This document shows positions 1 to 6,468 of a DNA stretch of 9,070 nucleotides, in pieces; position 1 is the stretch's first letter; each line of letters opens with the position of its first letter. Where the stretch lies: contig DAIDTL010000038.1 in the NCBI GenBank assembly GCA_027457225.1, positions 1 through 9,070 on the forward strand, given 5' to 3'. The position numbers were made by a program, and so were the translations under genes. This DNA comes from Ferrovaceae bacterium (GTDB lineage Bacteria; Pseudomonadota; Gammaproteobacteria; Burkholderiales; Ferrovaceae). The notes beneath the pieces were generated by a model. That model was not told the origin of the DNA. It ran no database searches and saw only the letters and a program-made list of their open reading frames with translations.

Positions 1-100
1 CACTGGCCCCCACTGCCGAGCCGGTGGCCCAGTAGATGCCTCCCAGTTGATAGGCGATGAAGAACAGGAAGACCGGAAATAGATCAAATAAAAATTTCAT
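1..100 (-). CDS. yciB: Septation protein A (YciB/IspZ), N-terminal fragment
   Basis: Only the first 33 codons are in the window; the gene runs off the left edge. The visible protein starts MKFLFDLFPVFLFFIAYQLG and continues with GIYWATGS. This matches the remembered start of the YciB/IspZ family: a short Lys-Phe-Leu-Phe-Asp-Leu-Phe-Pro lead into the first hydrophobic membrane helix, then G-I-Y-x-A-T. Family members are multi-pass inner-membrane proteins of about 180 residues, linked to cell-envelope synthesis and septation. The start ATG (minus strand, 100-98) is preceded by AAGGA (complement of 113-117) at 12 nt, a slightly long but usable spacing. The gene is divergent from rnm across 115 bp. 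Identification rests on the N-terminus only, but that segment is distinctive. Confidence 0.82.
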   Translation of the reverse strand, partial: MKFLFDLFPVFLFFIAYQLGGIYWATGSAVGAS

Positions 101-215
101 GGCCCGCTATTGTCCTTGATTTATCGGGGATTTGTCCACGGAAACCCGGTTACCAGGTGTTTCGGAAGGGGCTCTCATTTGGTATCATGGGTTGAGGAAA
201 AGTTCAATTAATTCA
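101..215. promoter_or_regulatory. Divergent yciB-rnm intergenic region
   Basis: This 115-bp spacer separates two genes transcribed away from each other, so it must hold the 5' signals for both unless rnm is read from elsewhere. On the plus strand an extended -10 (TGGTATCAT, 180-188) is the clearest element. On the minus strand I see an AAGGA ribosome-binding site (complement of 113-117) for yciB but no convincing -35/-10 pair. No operator palindrome or riboswitch-like fold was recognised. Confidence 0.5.
161..188 (+). promoter_or_regulatory. Candidate sigma-70 promoter for rnm, with extended -10
   Basis: TATCAT (183-188) matches the -10 consensus at five of six positions. It is preceded by TG one base upstream (180-181), giving the extended -10 form TGnTATnnT. 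A weak -35, TTCGGA (161-166, three of six), lies 16 bp upstream. The expected transcription start is near 195, about 20 nt before the ATG at 216. If real, this excludes the in-frame upstream TTG at 132 as the start of rnm and may drive the whole plus-strand run through rluB. Called by eye only. Confidence 0.4.
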
Positions 216-1064
216 ATGCAAAACATCGACTTGCACAATCATTCACGGGTTTCTGACGGGCTTTTAACCCCGACCGAACTGGTCACGCTGGCGGCGGGAA
301 ACGGGGTGACCACCCTGGCCTTGACCGACCACGACGACGTTCAGGGCCTGACTGAGGCCGCGCAGACAGCAGGCAACCTGGGGATTCGATTCATCGACGG
401 TGTCGAGGTTTCGGTGACCTGGGCGCAGCATACGATTCACATCGTGGGCCTTAATATTGACCCCTGCAATATCGCCTTGCTCGACGGTCTGGCCGGCATT
501 CGCAGCGGCCGCATGGAACGTGCCGAAAAAATAGCCAATGAACTGGCCAAGGCGGGTATTCCCGGAGCCCTTGAGGGCGCCCTGCGCCATGCGCACAATC
601 CCAATATTGTCGCGCGTCCCCATTTTGCCCGGTATCTCGTGGAGCGTGGCGTGGCCCGGGATGTCCGCGCCGTGTTCAAGCGGTTCCTGGTCAAGGGAAA
701 AGCAGGTTACGTCAAACATTGCTGGGCCGAATTGGGAGAGGCCATTTCCTGGATTCGCGGTGCAGGAGGGGTGGCCGTATTGGCACACCCCGGCCGTTGT
801 GTCGTGGGTCGCGATGTCATGGACCGTCTGCTGGATGAATTCGTCGAAGCGGGCGGCCAGGCCATCGAAGTGGTCACCTGCAACCATACCAGTGACCAGG
901 TGGCGTTTTTTGCGGCCCAGGCCAACCGGCGCGGCTTGCTGGCTTCCCGGGGTTCGGACTACCATGGGCCCGGCGAGAGCTATCTCGAACCCGGAAAACT
1001 GCCGCCGTTGCCACCCCAATGTGTCCCGGTCTGGCAGGCCTGGGGCGACCTCACCCTTCACTGA
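216..1064 (+). CDS. rnm: PHP-domain phosphoesterase, RNase AM (YciV/TrpH family)
   Basis: 282 aa. E. coli RNase AM (Rnm, formerly YciV/TrpH) is a 5'-3' exoribonuclease that trims rRNA 5' ends; a Chromobacterium relative was described as a 3',5'-nucleotide bisphosphate phosphatase. The metal-binding PHP motifs are complete: D5-L-H7-N-H9 with D14; T-D38-H39-D40; E64 in GVEVS; H75 in HIVGLNID; H136 in ARPHFAR; H191 in LAHPGR; and D248-x-H250 near the C-terminus. The segments EVS, HIVGLNID, IPGALEGA and FKRFLVKGKAGYV track the E. coli protein closely from memory. I chose ATG 216 because the family begins just before D-L-H-x-H; an in-frame TTG at 132 would add 28 unrelated residues and lies upstream of the candidate promoter. 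GAGGA at 194-198 is too far away to be a normal ribosome-binding site, so initiation looks weak. The gene ends 23 bp before trpS and is probably co-transcribed. Which activity dominates here is not settled. Confidence 0.9.
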   Translation: MQNIDLHNHSRVSDGLLTPTELVTLAAGNGVTTLALTDHDDVQGLTEAAQTAGNLGIRFIDGVEVSVTWAQHTIHIVGLNIDPCNIALLDGLAGIRSGRMERAEKIANELAKAGIPGALEGALRHAHNPNIVARPHFARYLVERGVARDVRAVFKRFLVKGKAGYVKHCWAELGEAISWIRGAGGVAVLAHPGRCVVGRDVMDRLLDEFVEAGGQAIEVVTCNHTSDQVAFFAAQANRRGLLASRGSDYHGPGESYLEPGKLPPLPPQCVPVWQAWGDLTLH

Positions 1065-1071
1065 GCAGCAC

Positions 1072-1076
1072 AGGAG
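1072..1076 (+). promoter_or_regulatory. Ribosome-binding site of trpS
   Basis: AGGAG ends 11 nt before ATG 1088. It decides the trpS start against the in-frame ATG at 1019, which lies inside rnm and would add 23 residues unlike the family. Confidence 0.7.
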
Positions 1077-1087
1077 TTTTCGAATTC

Positions 1088-2290
1088 ATGTACCCCGATC
1101 GCGTGTTGTCCGGGATGCGACCCACCGGTGCCATGCATCTGGGGCATTTTCATGGCGTCCTCAAAAACTGGATCAAGATCCAGCATGAACATGAGTGCCT
1201 GTTCATGGTGGCGGACTGGCATGCCCTGACCACCCACTACGACCATCCGCAGAATATCGAGGCGTATGTGTGGGACATGGTCATTGACTGGCTGGCGGCA
1301 GGCATCGACCCCAACCAGGCCACCCTGTTTATCCAGTCCCGTGTCCCGGAACATGCCGAACTGCATCTCCTGTTGTCCATGATGACGCCTTTGGGTTGGT
1401 TGGAGCGGGTGCCCACCTACAAGGAGCAGCAGGAAAAAATTTCCGACAGGGATCTTTCCACTTACGGATTCCTGGGCTATCCGTTACTGCAGGCAGCCGA
1501 CATCCTCATCTATCGTGCCAATCGGGTGCCCGTGGGCGAAGACCAGGTGCCCCACATCGAATTTACGCGCGAGATTGCACGCCGCTTCAACCATCTGTAT
1601 GGGCGCGAACCGGACTTTGAAGAGAAAGCCCTGGGGGCGGTTAAAAAACTGGGCAGCAGGAAAGCCAAGCTCTACCTTGAACTGCGCACCCGCTACAACG
1701 AACAAGGCGACGACGGCGCACTGGAAGCTGCCCGCGCCCTGTTGGGTGAATCCCAGAGCCTGACCGTGGTGGACCGGGAACGCGTGTTTGGTTATCTGGA
1801 GGGCAGCGGCAAAATGATTCTGGTGGAACCGCAAGCCATGCTGACCGAAACCTCGCGCTTGCTGGGACTGGACGGCCAGAAAATGTCCAAGTCCTATAAC
1901 AACACCATCGACTTGCGCGATGAAGAAGCCGCCGTCATCAAAAAAATCCGCACCATGCCCACGGATCCGGCCCGCGTCCGTCGCACCGATCCGGGCGAGC
2001 CCAGCCGCTGTCCGGTGTATTCATTCCACCAGATTTACAGCGATGCAAAAACCCGCGACTGGGTTCAGCAGGGGTGTCGTTCCGCCGGCATCGGCTGTCT
2101 GGAATGCAAGCAGCCGGTGGTGGAACGCGTCCTGGATGAGCTCCGGCCCATGCGCGCCAAAGCGCAGGCCTATCTGGATGATCCCACCCTGGTGCGCAAT
2201 GTGATTGCCGATGGCTGTGAACGTGCGCGCAAACTGGCCGGCGACACCCTGCGCGATGTGCGTGAAAGCGTGGGTTTGGGGTACACATGA
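1088..2290 (+). CDS. trpS: Tryptophanyl-tRNA synthetase, long form
   Basis: 400 aa class Ic aminoacyl-tRNA synthetase that charges tRNA-Trp with tryptophan in the cytoplasm. The N-terminus RVLSGMRPTGAMHLGH carries the HIGH-type signature (HLGH, residues 17-20). The second signature, KMSKS, is exact at 265-269. Between them lie the Rossmann-fold segments VADWHALTT, YPLLQAADIL and VPVGEDQVPHIE that line the ATP and tryptophan sites. The protein is about 65 residues longer than the roughly 334-aa E. coli enzyme; most of the excess is a charged, probably helical insertion at about 180-243, just before MILVEPQAML. I recall this long form from other betaproteobacteria, so it is likely a lineage trait. 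The C-terminal domain has a Cys pair (337, 340) in GCLECKQPV, which is usual for the type. The stop overlaps the scpA start as ATGA, which suggests coupled translation. Confidence 0.96.
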   Translation: MYPDRVLSGMRPTGAMHLGHFHGVLKNWIKIQHEHECLFMVADWHALTTHYDHPQNIEAYVWDMVIDWLAAGIDPNQATLFIQSRVPEHAELHLLLSMMTPLGWLERVPTYKEQQEKISDRDLSTYGFLGYPLLQAADILIYRANRVPVGEDQVPHIEFTREIARRFNHLYGREPDFEEKALGAVKKLGSRKAKLYLELRTRYNEQGDDGALEAARALLGESQSLTVVDRERVFGYLEGSGKMILVEPQAMLTETSRLLGLDGQKMSKSYNNTIDLRDEEAAVIKKIRTMPTDPARVRRTDPGEPSRCPVYSFHQIYSDAKTRDWVQQGCRSAGIGCLECKQPVVERVLDELRPMRAKAQAYLDDPTLVRNVIADGCERARKLAGDTLRDVRESVGLGYT

Positions 2291-3114
2291 GCAACGCGGT
2301 GGAGCTGCTGGAAGTCCCGCTGGCAGAGCCTATTGCCATGGTCCGGGGCGAACCGTTTGTCGGGTTGCCGCAAGACCTCTACATTCCCCCCGAAGCACTG
2401 GAAGTATTTCTGGAAAGCTTCGAGGGTCCCCTCGACCTGCTGCTTTACCTGATCCGCAAAAATTCGCTCGACATCCTGGACATTCCGATGGCAGAGCTCA
2501 CGCGCCAGTACATGGCCTATGTGGATGCCATGCATCGGAGCCGGCTTGAGCTTGCGGCAGAGTACCTGGTCATGGCGGCCGTGCTCATCGAGATCAAATC
2601 GCGCATGCTGTTGCCCCGGCCCGTCGTGGCGCCTGCGGACGAGGATCTGGATCCGCGTGCCGAACTGATGCGGCGTCTGCTGGAGTATGAGCGCATCAAG
2701 CAGGCGGCTGCCACGCTGGATGAGTTGCCCCGCGCCGGACGGGAATTTATGGTGGTCCAGACCTGGGTGGACGAGAATCTTGGCGAGCGCCTGCCGCAGG
2801 TCACCGTGCATGATTTGCAGGAAGCCTGGGTGCAGGTCTTGTCCCGTGCGCGCATCAATCAGCACCACCGCATTTCCCGTGAGCAGCTTTCGGTGCGCGT
2901 TCACATGACGCGCATTCTGCGCCGCCTGCGCGGACAGAAATTTGTGGTGTTCCACGAGCTGTTCGAAAATGACGCGACGGTTCCGGTGGCTGTGGTCAAC
3001 TTCATTGCCATCCTGGAACTCGTCAAGGAATCCCTGATCAAAGTGTCCCAGTCGGAGGCCTGTGCCCCGCTTTATCTTAGTCTGGCTGAAACCATTACGG
3101 AGTTGCCTTCATGA
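2287..3114 (+). CDS. scpA: Segregation and condensation protein A (kleisin)
   Basis: 275 aa. ScpA is the kleisin subunit that bridges the two SMC heads and, with a ScpB dimer, forms the bacterial condensin that organises and segregates the chromosome. The core begins with the signature FEGPLDLLLYLIRK (residues 45-58) followed by LDILDIPMAELTRQY, the N-terminal helical part that contacts the SMC neck. EYLVMAAVLIEIKSRMLLP (92-110) completes it. A linker (about 111-200) is where ScpB binds, and a C-terminal winged helix (about 203-275) should cap the other SMC head. The roughly 40-residue lead with LPQDLYIPP before the core resembles betaproteobacterial ScpA as I recall it. The start ATG overlaps the trpS stop by 4 bp with only a weak G-rich upstream stretch (GGGG, 2278-2281), so translation probably depends on termination of trpS. 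No smc gene is in the window. Confidence 0.95.
   Translation: MSNAVELLEVPLAEPIAMVRGEPFVGLPQDLYIPPEALEVFLESFEGPLDLLLYLIRKNSLDILDIPMAELTRQYMAYVDAMHRSRLELAAEYLVMAAVLIEIKSRMLLPRPVVAPADEDLDPRAELMRRLLEYERIKQAAATLDELPRAGREFMVVQTWVDENLGERLPQVTVHDLQEAWVQVLSRARINQHHRISREQLSVRVHMTRILRRLRGQKFVVFHELFENDATVPVAVVNFIAILELVKESLIKVSQSEACAPLYLSLAETITELPS
3099..3102 (+). promoter_or_regulatory. Ribosome-binding site of scpB
   Basis: GGAG lies 8 nt before ATG 3111, inside the last codons of scpA. It supports the ATGA-overlap start of scpB. Confidence 0.55.
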
Positions 3115-3668
3115 GTCTGCCCGAGTCGGAGATTCCAGCCGCCAAACAATTGCTGGAAGCTGCCTTGCTGTCCAGTCCCGAACCGGTGTCCATCGCGCAA
3201 CTGAGACATTTGTTCGAGCCCGAACTCAGCAGCGATGCCGTGCGTCGCCTGCTGGAGGAATTGCAGCAGGAGTGGCAACCGCGCGCCGTGGAGCTGGTCC
3301 AGGTGGCCAGCGGTTGGCGTTTTCAAACCCGCCCGGCGTTTCAGGAACAGATTGCCCGCCTGAATCCTGAAAAGCCTCCGCGTTATTCGCGCGCGGTACT
3401 GGAAACCCTGGCCATCATTGCCTATCGCCAACCCGTCACGCGTGGGGATATCGAGGAAATCCGCGGTGTGGCGGTAGCCGCATCGGTTCTGCGCACGCTG
3501 GAGTCACGCGGCTGGGTTGAGGTCCTGGGGCATCGCGAGGTTCCAGGTCGTCCGGCGCTGTACGGCACCACCAGTACGCTGCTGGATGACATCAACCTGC
3601 GCTCGTTGCAGGAACTCCCGCCACTTACACTGCTCACCGATGACGTTACCCACTCAGAAACTGCATAA
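3111..3668 (+). CDS. scpB: Segregation and condensation protein B
   Basis: 185 aa. ScpB dimerises and binds the central linker of ScpA to complete the SMC-ScpAB condensin. Two winged-helix domains are visible. The first (about 8-85) contains the AKQLLEAALLSSPEPVS-type opening helix. The second (about 90-160) carries the family signature SRAVLETLAIIAYRQPVTR (93-111), then IEEIRGV and GRPALYGTT (146-154). The protein is of normal size, with a short acidic tail. The start overlaps the scpA stop by 4 bp (ATGA) and has GGAG at 8 nt. The 3' end overlaps the rluB start by 29 bp in another frame. The scpA-scpB pairing, directly followed by an rluB-type gene, is a common bacterial order and supports all three assignments. 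Confidence 0.95.
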   Translation: MSLPESEIPAAKQLLEAALLSSPEPVSIAQLRHLFEPELSSDAVRRLLEELQQEWQPRAVELVQVASGWRFQTRPAFQEQIARLNPEKPPRYSRAVLETLAIIAYRQPVTRGDIEEIRGVAVAASVLRTLESRGWVEVLGHREVPGRPALYGTTSTLLDDINLRSLQELPPLTLLTDDVTHSETA

Positions 3669-4332
3669 GGTCCTGGCCCAGTCCGGTCTGGGCTCACGGC
3701 GCGACATGGAAACCCTGATTGCCGGCGGCGAAGTGCGGGTCAATGGACAGGTGGCCACCATTGGCACGCGCATCAGCGATACGGATGTGGTGACCGTGGA
3801 ACGTCGCCGTATCCGCCTTAACTTTGCCGAGATGGCGCCACGGGTGTTGCTCTACCACAAGCCCGAAGGCGAGATTGTCAGTCGCGATGACCCGGCAGGT
3901 CGCGCCTCCGTGTTTGAGGCGTTGCCGCGGGTGCGTGGCGCCAAATGGGTGAGCGTGGGGCGCCTGGATTTTAATACCAGCGGACTGCTGATATTTACCA
4001 CCAGCGGTGACCTTGCCAACCGGTTGACCCACCCCGGTTTTGAGGTGGAACGGGAATATGCGGTCCGGGTGGTGGGAGAACTGACCGATGAGCAGAAGCG
4101 TGAGGCCTGTAGGGAGATTCTCCTGGAGGATGGCCCGGCCCACTTTGAAACCATTTGGGACAAGGGCGGGGAAGGAACCAACCACTGGTACCAGGTGACC
4201 TTAAAGGAAGGGCGTAACCGTGAAGTGCGGCGCATGTTCGAGGCGCTGCACCTGATGGTGGGGCGCCTGATCCGGGTTCGTTTTGGTATCGTGCAACTGC
4301 CGCCGCGGCTCAAGCGCTGGCGGTTTATCTAG
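3640..4332 (+). CDS. rluB: 23S rRNA pseudouridine synthase RluB, ending early at an amber codon
   Basis: 230 aa as read. RluB converts U2605 (E. coli numbering) of 23S rRNA to pseudouridine. An S4 RNA-binding domain (about 5-52: KLHKVLAQSGLGSRR, EVRVNG) precedes the RsuA/RluB-type catalytic domain. That domain contains LLYHKPEGEIVSR, the catalytic motif GRLDFNTSGLLIFT with Asp110, TSGDLANRLTHP, and GRNREVRRMFEALHL (191-205). I chose ATG 3640 because family proteins begin just before the S4 domain; the reading frame is open upstream to 3517, but that stretch is scpB read in another frame. The start lies 29 bp inside scpB with no clear ribosome-binding site, so coupling is likely. TAG at 4330-4332 stops the protein about where E. 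coli RluB has the Glu of a W-x-E-L segment. Forty-two further codons stay open and RluB-like, so the gene is probably truncated. The catalytic core is intact and activity may remain. Confidence 0.9.
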   Translation: MTLPTQKLHKVLAQSGLGSRRDMETLIAGGEVRVNGQVATIGTRISDTDVVTVERRRIRLNFAEMAPRVLLYHKPEGEIVSRDDPAGRASVFEALPRVRGAKWVSVGRLDFNTSGLLIFTTSGDLANRLTHPGFEVEREYAVRVVGELTDEQKREACREILLEDGPAHFETIWDKGGEGTNHWYQVTLKEGRNREVRRMFEALHLMVGRLIRVRFGIVQLPPRLKRWRFI

Positions 4333-4424
4333 CTCGAGCCTGCGGCGGTAAATCAGATGCTGGCGTGGGTTGGCATGGATCCGCTACCGACGGCGCAACG
4401 CAGTCCGCAGCGCCGGGGCGAGCG
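4333..4424. other. Convergent rluB-prmB junction
   Basis: These 92 bp separate the annotated stops of the two converging runs. I looked for a hairpin followed by a T-run on either strand and found none. There is only a short possible GGCGC...GCGCC stem without a U-tract, which is not enough to call a terminator. In the plus strand the stretch reads as the detached rluB tail, which explains why it looks coding. Confidence 0.5.
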
Positions 4425-4461
4425 TCAAACCAAGCCTTCACGGCGAACCACAAAAACGTAA
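4333..4461 (+). pseudogene. Detached RluB C-terminal tail, in frame after the TAG
   Basis: Directly after the rluB TAG, the same frame reads 42 sense codons: LEPAAVNQMLAWVGMDPLPT, then AQRSPQRRGERQTKPSRRTT, then KT, ending at TAA (4459-4461). The first part resembles the E-L-x-x-x-x-x-x-x-L-x-x-L-V-G stretch that follows the catalytic core in RluB. The second is the usual basic, Arg/Lys-rich tail. With the stop read as an amino acid the protein would be 273 aa, close to the 291 aa of E. coli RluB. No frameshift is needed, only one codon change (GAG to TAG is the simplest). The segment has no start signal of its own. It overlaps the prmB 3' end on the other strand by 37 bp. Confidence 0.6.
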
Positions 4462-5321
4462 CTGTCTCCCTCCGGAAGATCCAGCCAGATCCAGGGGATC
4501 TGCGGAAACGCCGCTTCCAGCGCAGCGCGCTGGTGTCCAACTTCCACCACCAGCAGACCCTCCGGTTTGAGAAACGCGGGCGCTTCGGCAATCAGCTGAC
4601 GTACGTGGTCCAGGCCATCCCGGCCGCTCGCCAGGGCCATTTCCGGCTCCTTGCCGTACTCGGCGGGCAGGTTGGCCATGGCCTTCGCATCCACATAAGG
4701 CGGGTTGGAGACAATCAGGTCGTAGGCGCCATGGGCCAACCCTTCAAACAGATTGCCCTGGAGCAGATGAACCTGGTCCTGCAGCCCATAGTCCGCGACA
4801 TTTCTGGTGGCAACGGCCAGTGCGTCGGGGGACAAATCCACCGCATCCACCCGGGCCCCGGGGCATTTCAGGGCCAGCAGTATGGCCAGTGAACCGCCCC
4901 CCGTGCAGATGTCTGCCACCCGGGTCAGCGCTTCAAAATCATCAATCCAGGGATCCAGTCCTTCATTGAGTGCATCGGCAATGAAGGAGCGCGGCACGAT
5001 GACCCGTTCGTCCACATAAAACCGGAAGGGTCCCAGCCACGCCTCGTGCGTCAGATAGGCCGCAGGCCGGCGTTCGACGATTCGCCGCTGCACCAGGTCC
5101 AGTGCGCTGCGGCGTTCTTCCGGGAGCAGGCTGGCATCAAGCCACAGGTCGCGTTGCTCATGGGGCAGGCCCAGGGCATGCAGCACCAGATAGCTGGCCT
5201 CTTCCACCGGGCCCGGATAGCCATGGCCAAAATAAATCGGGCTGGATGCAAAGGCCGTCACCGCAAAACGGATCACGTCGCGCACGGTGCGGAGTTCCTC
5301 AGCCGCCCGGTCCCAGTTCAT
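4425..5321 (-). CDS. prmB: Ribosomal protein uL3 N5-glutamine methyltransferase
   Basis: 298 aa class I SAM-dependent methyltransferase of the HemK/PrmB group, which methylates a Gln side chain of large-subunit protein uL3 (L3) during ribosome assembly. The N-terminal helical domain (about 1-95) has the PrmB-type opening LRTVRDVIRFAVTAF and the phrase IYFGHGYPGPVEEA. The SAM-binding loop is DICTGGGSLAI (137-147), the acidic end of strand 2 is DAVDLSP (159-165), and the catalytic NPPY motif is at 206-209, followed by YVDAKAMANLPAEY. PrmB is preferred over PrmC (release-factor methylation) because of that NPPYVDA-MANLP stretch and the N-terminal domain. ATG 5321 forms an ATGA overlap with the dapE stop and has GGAAA (complement of 5329-5333) at 7 nt. 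An in-frame start near 5405 would add 28 residues that only mirror the dapE coding sequence. This is the last gene of the minus-strand run. Confidence 0.93.
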   Translation of the reverse strand: MNWDRAAEELRTVRDVIRFAVTAFASSPIYFGHGYPGPVEEASYLVLHALGLPHEQRDLWLDASLLPEERRSALDLVQRRIVERRPAAYLTHEAWLGPFRFYVDERVIVPRSFIADALNEGLDPWIDDFEALTRVADICTGGGSLAILLALKCPGARVDAVDLSPDALAVATRNVADYGLQDQVHLLQGNLFEGLAHGAYDLIVSNPPYVDAKAMANLPAEYGKEPEMALASGRDGLDHVRQLIAEAPAFLKPEGLLVVEVGHQRAALEAAFPQIPWIWLDLPEGDSYVFVVRREGLV

Positions 5322-6460
5322 GGGCGGGTTTCCGCAGGCAGCAAACGTTGCAGGATGCCCTGGTAAATGGCCGAGAGCGGCGCCATATCGGCGACGGCCA
5401 CGCATTCGTTGCGTTGATGGATGGTGGCGTTGCGCGGGCCAAGTTCCACCACTTGCGGACAGAGGGAGGTGATGAAGCGGCCGTCGGAAGTGCCTCCGGT
5501 GGTGGAAATTTCCGGCGTGATGCCGGTCACTGCCCGAACCGCCTCGCTGACGGTGGCCACCAGGGAACCGCGCGGTGTCAGGAAAGGTTGGGCGCCCAAT
5601 TCCCAGAGGATTTCGAAATCGAGGCCGTGTCGCGTCAGGAGGGCTTCCGTGCGCTGGCGCAGGGAGGCTTCGCTGCTGGCGGGGGAAAACCGGAAATTGA
5701 ATGAAGCGGTCAGTTCACCCGGGATAACGTTGCCGGCACCGCTGCCGCTTTGCAGGTTGGAGACCTGAAACGTGGTGGCCGGGAAATCCGCATTGGCTTC
5801 ATCCCAGACTGTCGCGGCCAGTTCGGCCAGCGCCGGTGCAGCGAGATGAATCGGGTTGCGTGCCAGGGGCGGATAGGCCACATGGCCCTGGACACCCCGT
5901 ACCGTGAGGCGTCCCGAAAGCGATCCGCGCCGGCCATTCTTGAGGGTATCGCCCAACCGGTCCCCCGAGGTGGGTTCGCCGACGATGCAGTAATCCGGGG
6001 TTTGCCGCTGCTGCTTCAGCCACGCTACCACGCGTGCCGTGCCGTCAACTGCCGGGCCTTCCTCGTCAGAGGTCAGTAGCAGGGCAATGGAGCCGGCGGG
6101 GTCGGGGTGGTCGCGCAGAAAATGTTCAATGGCCGTCACGAATGCGGCAAGCGAGGTTTTCATGTCGGCAGCCCCGCGCCCATAAAGCAGCCCGTCGCGA
6201 ATCTCGGGTTGAAACGGCGGCGAATGCCAGCCGCTTTCCGGGCCCGGCGGGACCACGTCGGTATGTCCGGCAAAGACCACCAGCGGGGCGTGCTGTCCGC
6301 GCCGCAACCACAGGTTGCGCACTTTCCCAAAGACCAGTTCGTGAGCGATGAAACCCAGCGGCGCGAGGCGCTGCGCGATCAGGGTTTGGCATCCACCGTC
6401 CTCCGGGGTGACTGAGGGCATGGAGATCAATTGCTGTGCCAGTGTGAGGGTCGGGTTCAT
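5318..6460 (-). CDS. dapE: Succinyl-diaminopimelate desuccinylase
   Basis: 380 aa, normal for DapE (375-380). It hydrolyses N-succinyl-L,L-diaminopimelate to succinate and L,L-diaminopimelate in the lysine/peptidoglycan pathway. It belongs to the M20 family of dinuclear zinc hydrolases, and every catalytic position is present: H66 and D68 in AGHTDVVPPG, bridging D99 in GRGAADMK, catalytic E133 and ligand E134 in SDEEGP, E162 in GEPTS, and H348 in TIHQRNE. The lid/dimerisation domain (about 180-290) includes RRGSLSGRLTVRGVQGHVAYP. I chose ATG 6460, 8 bp after the stop of the NRDE-family gene. A GTG at 6472 overlaps that stop (GTGA) and would add four residues; neither start has a strong ribosome-binding site. 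The open frame continues upstream to 6868, but that part is the neighbouring gene read out of frame. The stop overlaps the prmB start by 4 bp. Confidence 0.96.
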   Translation of the reverse strand: MNPTLTLAQQLISMPSVTPEDGGCQTLIAQRLAPLGFIAHELVFGKVRNLWLRRGQHAPLVVFAGHTDVVPPGPESGWHSPPFQPEIRDGLLYGRGAADMKTSLAAFVTAIEHFLRDHPDPAGSIALLLTSDEEGPAVDGTARVVAWLKQQRQTPDYCIVGEPTSGDRLGDTLKNGRRGSLSGRLTVRGVQGHVAYPPLARNPIHLAAPALAELAATVWDEANADFPATTFQVSNLQSGSGAGNVIPGELTASFNFRFSPASSEASLRQRTEALLTRHGLDFEILWELGAQPFLTPRGSLVATVSEAVRAVTGITPEISTTGGTSDGRFITSLCPQVVELGPRNATIHQRNECVAVADMAPLSAIYQGILQRLLPAETRP

Positions 6461-6468
6461 GATCAGGC

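Noticed and set aside
132..215. Longer rnm start at TTG 132
   Set aside because: The 28 added residues do not resemble the family and the candidate promoter would lie inside them.
264..1061. 265-codon open frame on the minus strand opposite rnm
   Set aside because: Shadow of rnm, whose PHP metal ligands are all in place; no recognisable motif or ribosome-binding site.
4389..4414. Possible terminator hairpin (GGCGC...GCGCC) at the convergent junction
   Set aside because: The stem is only five pairs around a loop of about 13 nt, with no T-run on either strand.
4365..4892. 175-codon plus-strand frame opposite the 3' half of prmB
   Set aside because: Antisense to the NPPY-containing region of prmB. 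Its first part is a different frame from the detached rluB tail and has no recognisable motif.
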